Shown: one piece after another, positions 1-5,850 of the stretch
Position numbering within the stretch: the stretch's first letter is position 1
Layout of the letters: each line of letters starts with the position of its first letter
Source: Selenomonadaceae bacterium
GTDB lineage: Bacteria; Bacillota; Negativicutes; Selenomonadales; Selenomonadaceae
Direction of reading: 5' to 3'
Length of the DNA: 64,000 bases
NCBI GenBank assembly: GCA_017476005.1
Contig: JAFVEM010000032.1
Coordinates: 1-64,000 of the forward strand
The notes under the pieces: generated by a model
Told to the model about the DNA's origin: nothing
The model's input: the letters and a program-made list of their open reading frames with translations, nothing else
Databases searched by the model: none
Made by a program: the position numbers and the translations under genes

Positions 1-1
1 C

Positions 2-1477
2 GTTTTTCGCACCGAGAATCGTTTTGTGTGCGTCAGTCGTCCCCGGCGTTTCGGCAAATCCATGGCGGCCAATATGGTGGCCGCCTACTACGACCGCACG
101 GCGAGCATGGAAAAAGAGTTGAGCTCCCTCAAAATCGGAGACGACCCCTCTTTTGCCGCTCATGTGGGGAAATATGACGTTGTACAGGTGAATGTGCAGG
201 TTTTTTTGAGCAACGCGGAAAATATGCAACAATTATTGGCATTGTTGCAAAAAAGCATTCTGCGAGAGCTGATTCGAGAATATCCTACGGTTGATTATCT
301 TGACAAAACCAATCTGATATTTTCTATGCAAGATGTATATGCGGAAACGCGCCGTCCCTTCGTCATCGTCATCGACGAGTGGGACTCCATCTTCCGCGAA
401 TACCAAAATCGTAGGGATTGGCAGACGAAATACCTAGATTTTCTGAGGGCTTGGCTAAAAGACCAGTCCTATGTGGGACTGGCCTACATGACGGGGATTC
501 TCCCCATTAAAAAATACGGTACCCACTCAGCCTTAAATATGTTCCGGGAATTTTCCATGACCGATCCCGATGCACTGGCAGAGTATGTGGGCTTCACCGA
601 GCAGGAAGTAGCGGCACTGTGCCAGCGTTTTTACATGGATATGGACGAATGTAAACGCTGGTACGATGGTTATCAATTAGAAGGGGTAGGAGCGGTCTAT
701 TGCCCTCGCTCGGTGGTGGCCAGTATGGAATCGTGCAAATATAGGCCCTACTGGAACCAAACCGAGACCTTTGAGGCGCTAAAGGTCTATATTGATTTAA
801 ACTACGACGGTCTCCGCGAGGCAGTTATCGCCCTCATGGCCGGGGAGACAGTGCGCGTCAATCCTTACAAGTTCAGCAACGATATGACCACCTTCAATAG
901 CAAGGACGATGTACTGACCCTGCTGATACATTTGGGGTACTTGGGGTTTAATTTCGCGGAGGAAACTGTTTATATCCCCAATCAGGAGTTAATGCTGGAA
1001 TATGGCAACGCCGTAGAAGACGATAATAATTGGGATATGGTGGCAAGGGCAGTCAAGGCCGCCGGCGACCTACTCACCGCCACCTTGGCCAAAGACAGCG
1101 ACGCAGTGGCCAGGGGCATCGCAGAGGCGCACTTGGAAACCAGTCACCTTCAGTACAACGACGAAAACGCCCTATCCTATACCATCTCGCTGGCTTATTA
1201 TACCGCCAGACAAAAATATCTCCTCATTAGAGAACTGCCCACAGGAAAAGGCTTTGCCGACTTAGTTTTCCTGCCGCGTCCGAAGCAAGAACATTTACCG
1301 GCGCTTATCTTGGAGCTAAAATGGGATAAAAGCGCACAAACCGCCATTAAACAGATAAAAGCTAAGGATTATCCTAAAACGCTACAGGATTTTCGGGGGA
1401 GGATGCTCCTCGTGGGGGTAAGCTACGACAAGGGGAGTCGGAGGCATGAGTGTGTGATTGAAGAATGGGAGAAGTAA
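2..1477 (+). CDS. AAA-ATPase-like protein with C-terminal PD-(D/E)XK nuclease domain, 5' end outside window
   Basis: The frame is open to the window edge, reading FRTENRFVCVSRPRRFGKSM, so the true start lies upstream; a GTG at 26 is internal. Family knowledge: AAA-ATPase_like (PF09820) followed by PDDEXK_9 (PF08011), a common Firmicutes/Bacteroidetes accessory family of unknown role, perhaps defence or selfish. Seen: P-loop-like RPRRFGKS at the very start, a Walker B-like stretch VIVIDEWDS near residue 115 (counted from base 26), and a C-terminal nuclease core with FADLVF near residue 412 and ILELKWDK near 430. Only the first few dozen residues should be missing. It stands alone on the plus strand and converges with the minus-strand toxin-antitoxin genes downstream. 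Confidence 0.85.
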   Translation, partial: VFRTENRFVCVSRPRRFGKSMAANMVAAYYDRTASMEKELSSLKIGDDPSFAAHVGKYDVVQVNVQVFLSNAENMQQLLALLQKSILRELIREYPTVDYLDKTNLIFSMQDVYAETRRPFVIVIDEWDSIFREYQNRRDWQTKYLDFLRAWLKDQSYVGLAYMTGILPIKKYGTHSALNMFREFSMTDPDALAEYVGFTEQEVAALCQRFYMDMDECKRWYDGYQLEGVGAVYCPRSVVASMESCKYRPYWNQTETFEALKVYIDLNYDGLREAVIALMAGETVRVNPYKFSNDMTTFNSKDDVLTLLIHLGYLGFNFAEETVYIPNQELMLEYGNAVEDDNNWDMVARAVKAAGDLLTATLAKDSDAVARGIAEAHLETSHLQYNDENALSYTISLAYYTARQKYLLIRELPTGKGFADLVFLPRPKQEHLPALILELKWDKSAQTAIKQIKAKDYPKTLQDFRGRMLLVGVSYDKGSRRHECVIEEWEK

Positions 1478-1510
1478 ATTTCCCAAACAAATTTGTCCCG
1501 ACCTCTTCGG

Positions 1511-1543
1511 GACAAAAATAAAGAGCCGCCTCAAAGGCGGCTC
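1511..1543 (-). terminator. Rho-independent terminator of the minus-strand HEPN/MNT unit
   Basis: Stem GAGCCGCC (1523-1530) pairs with GGCGGCTC (1536-1543). On the minus strand it is followed by a T-rich tract (1511-1522). A second hairpin, GTCCCGA / TCGGGAC at 1495-1513, abuts it and may serve the plus-strand ATPase gene. Confidence 0.7.
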
Positions 1544-1647
1544 GACTGGCCGTTTAGACCAAACAAGCCTTTGTTTTCATTGCGGTCATAGATAAACCCT
1601 TGGCAGACATCCGCCACAGTCCAATCGGTGTGTAAGGTAGTTTTCAT
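1531..1647 (-). pseudogene. 38-codon N-terminal remnant of a DUF262 (GmrS-type) protein
   Basis: The ATG (1647-1645) overlaps the stop of the upstream HEPN-like gene as ATGA, and the frame runs 38 codons to a TGA at 1531 inside the terminator hairpin. The translation begins MKTTLHTDWTVADVCQGFIY and continues with KGLFGLNGQ. From memory this matches the first residues of DUF262-family proteins (HTDWTV..IC.GF.Y....KGLFGL.G), which normally continue with the QPEYQRNYIY motif and several hundred more residues. All of that is missing. I infer a truncated gene fused by deletion to a terminator. It could still be translated through coupling. Confidence 0.6.
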
Positions 1648-2042
1648 GGCGCGTCCTCCCCGGCCATGCGTTGGTGCCAATTACGCATCAAAGGCTCATA
1701 ATCGCAAATGCGTGTGGCGATAGTTATGGCCGTTTTTTCATCGTATGTATGCGCGGTCAGATTCCTGTCACCGGCCATGGATAACGCCTGTTCCGTTTCC
1801 TCATCGTCTAATACGCCCACTTCTCGCAGGAGCCGAATTACTTTGCGAGGCGAGGCGGCGTCTAGGCCATCCATATCCAAAAGATAATCCTTGCCGCATT
1901 TCCACATAATTTCAAAACAAAATTCAAACCGCTGAATAAGAGCATCCCTCTCCACCGCTGATAGAGTTTCTTTTTCTGTAAGCTCTCGCAAACGGTTCAA
2001 AGCATTAGCCGCTAAAGCCAATCGTTTTTTCAGGCTGTCCAT
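1644..2042 (-). CDS. HEPN-like nucleotidyltransferase substrate-binding protein (HI0074 family), TA component
   Basis: 132 residues, predicted all-alpha. The HI0074/NTase_sub_bind family (PF08780) is recognised by the FEFCFEIMWKCGKDYL helix and the RNLTAHTYDE motif near residue 95, an RX4H HEPN signature. In this family the HEPN-fold partner is a likely RNase toxin, silenced by AMPylation from the adjacent MNT nucleotidyltransferase. It overlaps the upstream MNT gene by 13 bp, so the two are translationally coupled. The assignment to a toxin-antitoxin pair rests on motif plus gene pairing. Confidence 0.85.
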   Translation of the reverse strand: MDSLKKRLALAANALNRLRELTEKETLSAVERDALIQRFEFCFEIMWKCGKDYLLDMDGLDAASPRKVIRLLREVGVLDDEETEQALSMAGDRNLTAHTYDEKTAITIATRICDYEPLMRNWHQRMAGEDAP

Positions 2043-2326
2043 GCTATGCCGTCCTTCTGTATTTCCGTTAGTATGGTTTCCGACGCAAAATTCATATCCA
2101 CCACATCCACGCGATAAGGTATGGTGGATTCCTCCAAAAGCTCCCTGAGTTCGGCGATTTTTGTGCGAGAATCCGGACTGTCACACTTTATAGCAATATC
2201 CACATCGGAACTGCGGCGCTGTGTTCCTCTTGCCCAAGAGCCAAAAAGGCAAATGTAGGCCGGAGTGTCCTCAAAATGCGCCAACGCCATTTTCTTTATT
2301 TTGGCTAAGTATTTGTTTTTTGTCAT
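2030..2326 (-). CDS. MNT-type minimal nucleotidyltransferase (antitoxin of MNT/HEPN pair 1)
   Basis: 98 residues. The nucleotidyltransferase core GSWARGTQRRSSDVDIAI at about residues 29-46 contains the GSx10DxD metal-binding signature, and a third acidic residue is available in YRVDVVDM. MNT antitoxins transfer AMP to the partner HEPN toxin. Length is typical of the minimal family. The stop overlaps the start of the HEPN gene by 13 bp. It is the first gene of a two-gene unit read on the minus strand. Confidence 0.87.
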   Translation of the reverse strand: MTKNKYLAKIKKMALAHFEDTPAYICLFGSWARGTQRRSSDVDIAIKCDSPDSRTKIAELRELLEESTIPYRVDVVDMNFASETILTEIQKDGIAWTA

Positions 2327-2367
2327 AGGTAGCTACCTCTTTTATGGAATAATGTTTTCATAAAAGA

Positions 2368-2655
2368 TTATGCGTCATCGCGCTTAAATTTGACTTGCTC
2401 AAATCTCATTGCCCACTTGGCTATAAGAGTATTACGATTGTCATTGATAAAACTTAACAATTTCGCAAGGTCTTTACGAGGAATTTTGCTGTCATTGTGG
2501 TCAAGCATAACACCCGTTTTGGTTATCCAAATTTTAGTGGCGCCGGAAGTTGGCTTGCCTTTGGCTACATGAACGTGAATCGGCTCCGTGGGCGTTCCTT
2601 CGTTAATCCAAAAATAAATTACATAACCGAGAAAATCCATAAGTCCTTTTGGCAT
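2368..2655 (-). CDS. DUF4160 domain protein
   Basis: 95 residues. The DUF4160 pattern is visible: MPKGLMDFLGYVIYFWINEG, then the conserved PIHVHV..GK strand and a second half with LLSFINDNRNTLIAKW. DUF4160 proteins are small, of unknown role, and usually sit in two-gene units (commonly with DUF2442) that resemble toxin-antitoxin modules. Here the partner is the 86-residue gene 2 bp upstream. Function is not known. Confidence 0.75.
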   Translation of the reverse strand: MPKGLMDFLGYVIYFWINEGTPTEPIHVHVAKGKPTSGATKIWITKTGVMLDHNDSKIPRKDLAKLLSFINDNRNTLIAKWAMRFEQVKFKRDDA

Positions 2656-2657
2656 GG

Positions 2658-2918
2658 CTAATACCCCCTAGCCATATCCCAAATGGAAACGGCGTTATTC
2701 CGTAAAAATTCTTCGATGCGCGTTAGGTCGCTATCCTTGAAGCCGTAGGCGTGGTGACAGTGGTAGGCTGGGAGGGAGAACTCCGCGTAAACTTCCGGAT
2801 CCTCGTCGCGCTCGATGTGCATTTCCACATGTTGCCCCGTCTTGGCTGAATCCCAGTAATCGGTGATGCTGTAAGTCAGCGTGTTGTTATCATCTTCATA
2901 AACCCGACAAAACTCCAT
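2658..2918 (-). CDS. Small hypothetical protein, partner of DUF4160 gene
   Basis: 86 residues, acidic, family not recognised. It carries an HVEMHIERDEDPEVYAEF stretch that looks like beta strands and a HCHHAYGF histidine cluster near residue 52, followed by a helix ending SIWDMARGY. The stop is 2 bp from the DUF4160 start, so the two are probably co-translated. DUF4160 genes usually have a small partner, which is the only hint of function. Confidence 0.7.
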   Translation of the reverse strand: MEFCRVYEDDNNTLTYSITDYWDSAKTGQHVEMHIERDEDPEVYAEFSLPAYHCHHAYGFKDSDLTRIEEFLRNNAVSIWDMARGY

Positions 2919-2930
2919 AGTTTCACCCCC

Positions 2931-3419
2931 TTAATTATCGTCCTTTTTCACTTCCTGCGAATGAAATTCGCTTGTGTTGTCATTTGCATCGGCTTCTTCT
3001 TCGGCTATCACCTTGTCACGCTCATCAATGGCAGCTATATCCTGCAACAATTTCTCCGCTATGTGCAGGGTTTTATCAACTAGACGCAGACTCAACCTAT
3101 AATTTTTGACATAACGTGTCTTAGCTTCCATGTTGGTAATATTGGCCGCCATATTTTCCACTTCGGCAAAAGTTTCGCGGTCAATGTCCGGAACCAATTC
3201 CGTCAAGACAGAAATATCGTGGGTAAAGGGAAATTTTATGCCGTGGGTTTCTAAATAATGTTTCAAAGCCAGTTCCACGGTCTGTTCCAAGTGGTAGCCA
3301 ACTATATTTACCATGCCGTCATCATCTGCTATATATGGATACATTTTCCGCACGGTAAAAAGATTACGTCGCGCCATATCGAGCATATTTTCCCCCTGCT
3401 CATTTTCGCTCATAAACAA
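2931..3419 (-). CDS. HEPN domain protein (TA pair 2) with repeat-derived tail
   Basis: 162 residues. HEPN (PF05168) is recognised from the pattern YHLEQTVELALKHYLETHG followed by FTHDISVLTEL, residues about 42-75. The start could be the first ATG (3419) or the third codon ATG (3413). It overlaps the upstream MNT gene by 20 bp. The last about 30 residues are acidic and low complexity and include EFHSQEVKK, encoded by a short palindromic repeat also found at the 3' end of the methyltransferase remnant near 3.9 kb. That tail is probably not part of the ancestral domain. Confidence 0.8.
   Translation of the reverse strand: MFMSENEQGENMLDMARRNLFTVRKMYPYIADDDGMVNIVGYHLEQTVELALKHYLETHGIKFPFTHDISVLTELVPDIDRETFAEVENMAANITNMEAKTRYVKNYRLSLRLVDKTLHIAEKLLQDIAAIDERDKVIAEEEADANDNTSEFHSQEVKKDDN
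2947..2975. repeat. Short palindromic repeat, copy 1 (encodes FHSQEVK tail)
   Basis: 29 bp containing the inverted pair GCGAAT / ATTCGC and flanking TTCACTTCCT and TTGT. It is identical to 3876-3905 except for one A. Both copies lie at the 3' end of a minus-strand gene and are translated in the same frame as a C-terminal tail. Confidence 0.7.
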
Positions 3420-3717
3420 CCACCCCCGTGCGATTTATTTCCGCCAGCAAATTTTCATCAACGGAAAAGTTGCTCCAGTTATCAAAAGCCGTGTCGCTGA
3501 GGATTACGGGATATTTTTTTGGTTCTCTCTCCATTTCGTAGTATATGTCTATATCGCTCCACGGGTGACAGCCGGCGGTGACGCTGCTACCAAAGACAAT
3601 GACCTTCTTAATATTCTCGTCCTTGCGACAGACTTCCACCATATCGTGTACGGCTTGTTGTTGTGTGGGAAAAATGTAGTTTATATTCTTAAACGGCTTA
3701 GCAAAAGCGCGCCACAT
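3400..3717 (-). CDS. MNT-type nucleotidyltransferase (antitoxin of MNT/HEPN pair 2)
   Basis: 105 residues. VIVFGSSVTAGCHPWSDIDIY at about residues 39-59 is the GSx9-10DxD nucleotidyltransferase signature, and the spacing to the second acidic position is normal. It precedes and overlaps the HEPN gene, the usual order. By analogy with characterised pairs it AMPylates and silences the HEPN partner. Sequence similarity to the first MNT at 2.0-2.3 kb is low apart from the motif, so the pairs are not a recent duplication. Confidence 0.85.
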   Translation of the reverse strand: MWRAFAKPFKNINYIFPTQQQAVHDMVEVCRKDENIKKVIVFGSSVTAGCHPWSDIDIYYEMEREPKKYPVILSDTAFDNWSNFSVDENLLAEINRTGVVVYERK

Positions 3718-3749
3718 TATTTTTCACCTCCTCTCTTTTTCCTGAATCC

Positions 3750-3880
3750 GTGAAACTTAAACCCCCTCCGCCCCTATGGGATACCTCCCATTGCAGAGGA
3801 TGCAGAAATCACCGCACCTTCTATGCCTCCCCTGAAAGGGGAGGTGGCACGCCGTAGGCGTGACGGAGGGGTTATTTCAC
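3750..3880. repeat. MITE-like palindromic element, copy 1
   Basis: Left end GTGAAA..TAAACCCCCTCCG (from 3750) is the inverse of the right end CGGAGGGGTTATTTCAC (to 3880). Internal hairpins include CCTCCCCTGAAAGGGGAGG and ACGCCGTAGGCGT. It resembles the element at 4729-4879. Its right end supplies the last codons and stop (GTGAAATAA on the minus strand) of the truncated methyltransferase. Confidence 0.6.
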
Positions 3881-4579
3881 TTCCTGCGAATGAAAATTCG
3901 CTTGTAAATCATGGTAGCGATGCCGTTTTTTATATTCATCTGACACATTAAAGTACATATCTTCATTGAGCGACTTATACCCCATCCAAATTCTATTTTC
4001 TTTTATGTTGGGAAATACCTCTTTGTATGTGATAGCGTTCATATTGCCCAATATAACAAACTCCTTCTTCCCCTCTAAAATCCAAGCCACAAACTCGCGA
4101 AAGAGGGAAAAAGGTGGATTGGTGATGATAATATCCGCTTCGTCCCTGAGATGGCATACTTCCGGGGAGCGAAAATCGCCGTCGCTTTTGAGATAGCCGG
4201 AAAATTTTATGTCGTCGGTATCAACCTTGCTCTCGCCCTGACGTGTAAGGGTGAATAGCTTGCCGCTGCTTTTGTGCTTTTTTTCGTCGTATAAAGGGGA
4301 CTCCGACTCAAAGAGGGTTAGTTGCTTCGAGCCGGCGCTACGAGCGTAAGAAGTGGAAATAAGCTTCTTTAATCCGAAGCGGTTAAAATTTGCGGCGAAA
4401 TACTTGGTGAAGTTCGACCATTCGGGATCGTCGCAAGGGAGCAACACCGTCTTGTCGCGAAAAACATCCGGGTTGTACTCAATGTAGGCGTTCATCTCTG
4501 TCTCAATATCGCTGTATTGGGTATAGAACTCATCGTTCTTGTTCCGCATTGCCAGCCATGGCAACGCCCCCTTTCGCAT
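3872..4579 (-). pseudogene. EcoRI-type adenine-specific DNA methyltransferase, C-terminally truncated
   Basis: 235 codons remain of a family that is normally over 300. KNDEFYTQYSDIE near residue 14 and LLPCDDPEWSNFTKYFA near 47 are hallmarks of the EcoRI methyltransferase family (PF13651), and the catalytic adenine-N6 motif NPPF is intact (DIIITNPPFSLF, about residue 154). After about residue 210 the family similarity stops and the protein ends in QANFHSQEVK, encoded by a short repeat and the edge of the palindromic element. No restriction endonuclease is adjacent. The start may instead be the ATG at 4549. Activity is doubtful because the C-terminal target-recognition part is gone. Confidence 0.75.
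3876..3905. repeat. Short palindromic repeat, copy 2 (encodes FHSQEVK tail)
   Basis: 30 bp copy of 2947-2975 with one extra A in the loop. It is immediately joined to the right end of the MITE-like element and provides the terminal residues of the truncated methyltransferase. Confidence 0.7.
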
Positions 4580-4607
4580 CGCTTTTTTCTTTATTGTACC
4601 ATGTCTG

Positions 4608-4728
4608 TCAATATATAACCCCGGAGAGAAAACGGCTGAGAATCAGGCGGCGGCGTTCTTCCGGGGTATATTTCGTCGCAATAGTCGTTTTGGCAAAAAA
4701 GTCTTTCAGCCTGAGCCAATCCTTAAAT
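4608..4728 (-). pseudogene. Unidentified C-terminal gene remnant interrupted by a MITE-like element
   Basis: A minus-strand open frame enters from the repeat element and ends at TGA 4608-4610. It reads RFKDWLRLKDFFAKTTIATK then YTPEERRRLILSRF, which has protein-like composition. A matching N-terminal part may lie beyond the repeat (MAVASVKRWKIRLLAKFSKA on the minus strand, 4951 downward). I do not recognise the family. Confidence 0.3.
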
Positions 4729-4879
4729 CTGTTTTCACAAGGAGTTACCTTGAGGAACCCTCCTCCCACCGCTTCGCGGTTCCCCTCCCTTTCAGGGAGG
4801 GCAGGGGCGTTTGTGATAGTTTTATGCCTCCCCTTAAAGGGGAGGTGTCCGTAGGGGCGGAGGGGTTTTGTGAAAACAG
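4729..4879. repeat. MITE-like palindromic element, copy 2, with 12-bp terminal inverted repeats
   Basis: CTGTTTTCACAA (4729-4740) and TTGTGAAAACAG (4868-4879) are perfect inverted repeats. The interior holds nested palindromes, for example CCTCCCCTTAAAGGGGAGG and CACCGCTTCGCGGT, and shares the CGGAGGGGTT end with the element at 3750-3880. There is no coding capacity, so any movement would depend on a transposase elsewhere. Confidence 0.6.
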
Positions 4880-5014
4880 CTTCTTAGAAGCCGCTTTGCT
4901 GAACTTTGCCAAAAGTCGGATTTTCCAGCGTTTTACCGAAGCCACAGCCATGAAGATGGTAATATCCTGCTTTTAAATGCGCGACTACTCTTGACGCACT
5001 GCCGGTTAAGTTTT

Positions 5015-5455
5015 ATGATGGATGGGAAAAAGTGGGAGGAAAGCAAGCACCCACGACGCAAGGATGGCAAGTTTGGCAAGGGCGGTGAGGCGGTGGAGAA
5101 TGAAGCAGTAATAGAGCCGGAGTTTACGTTACCGCGTACGCTAAGCGCGATGGCGAAAAAATTTTATGTCAAAACTGACAAGCCGTTGCGCGATGAGGGG
5201 TGGTTCCTAAAAGAAGGTAGTACCGTTACAGGAGTAAAGGCTATTGCAGTCGGTAAGAAGATAAAGGACATAAAAAGACTTGTGAGTGAGTATAAGAAAC
5301 AGGACGGCACACTGACACATCCAGATGATTGGATAAAAGCGAGAGGAACCGCTATTGTGGAAAATGGAAATGAAACATGTGAAGCAGAGGTGCATTGGTC
5401 TCAATGCACGGACATTGGGAAGGTAGAGTTTAAGGCAAAGAGGTGGTATAAATGA
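5015..5455 (+). CDS. Phage minor-head (MuF)-like C-terminal fragment, hypothetical
   Basis: 146 residues from ATG 5015 (a TTG at 4991 is also in frame). The stretch WEESKHPRRKDGKFGKGG near residue 7 is a linker motif I know from the tails of phage minor-head proteins, where a C-terminal cargo domain follows. The rest ends in a pattern with EVHWSQ and GKVEFKAKRWY that recurs in such cargo domains. No good ribosome site precedes either start, so this may be the 3' piece of a larger lost phage gene. It overlaps the next gene by four bases. Function is unknown. Confidence 0.55.
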   Translation: MMDGKKWEESKHPRRKDGKFGKGGEAVENEAVIEPEFTLPRTLSAMAKKFYVKTDKPLRDEGWFLKEGSTVTGVKAIAVGKKIKDIKRLVSEYKKQDGTLTHPDDWIKARGTAIVENGNETCEAEVHWSQCTDIGKVEFKAKRWYK

Positions 5456-5640
5456 CGGTTAAATATATCGCTAAGGGTTCGCCATTGTCTTGCATAAACG
5501 GCAAGTCTTATCCTGTCGTTGCCGTAGAGCCAGGCCCCGGAGGGGATTGGTATCGAGTCATTGACGAAAGCGGCGAAGATTATCTGTACCCGGCGACAGC
5601 CTTTGAAATTGTCGAACAGGAAAGCCGCCAAGTGGCCTAA
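5452..5640 (+). CDS. Small SH3-like hypothetical protein, coupled to the phage-like gene
   Basis: 62 residues starting at an ATGA overlap with the upstream stop. The pattern YIAKGSPLSCINGKSYPVVAVE followed by WYRVIDESGEDYLYP..FEIVE is typical of short beta-barrel proteins found in prophages and next to toxin-like genes. Coupling suggests it works with the upstream product, possibly as an immunity partner, but that is speculation. Confidence 0.6.
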   Translation: MTVKYIAKGSPLSCINGKSYPVVAVEPGPGGDWYRVIDESGEDYLYPATAFEIVEQESRQVA

Positions 5641-5673
5641 GACCACCAAACTAACCGCCAAGCAACTATAAAA

Positions 5674-5720
5674 ACGCTCCGAGGGCAGTTCTAGCTCTGC
5701 CTTCGGAGCGTCCTTTTTAT
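5674..5720 (+). terminator. Rho-independent terminator after the phage-like pair
   Basis: Long stem ACGCTCCGA (5674-5682) with TCGGAGCGT (5703-5711), extended inward by GGCAG / CTGCC, followed by CCTTTTTAT. The remaining bases to 5850 hold no gene that I can support. Confidence 0.8.
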
Positions 5721-5850
5721 TTATCTACCATTTGTCTGCAAATCGGTTTCCGTTTACTTGAACATGCTAGATAACGGAAAACTTTTTATCGTGTTATCCC
5801 TGCATCATTCGGGACGGAAAGCATCACCCGAAAATGCCCTACCTTACACC

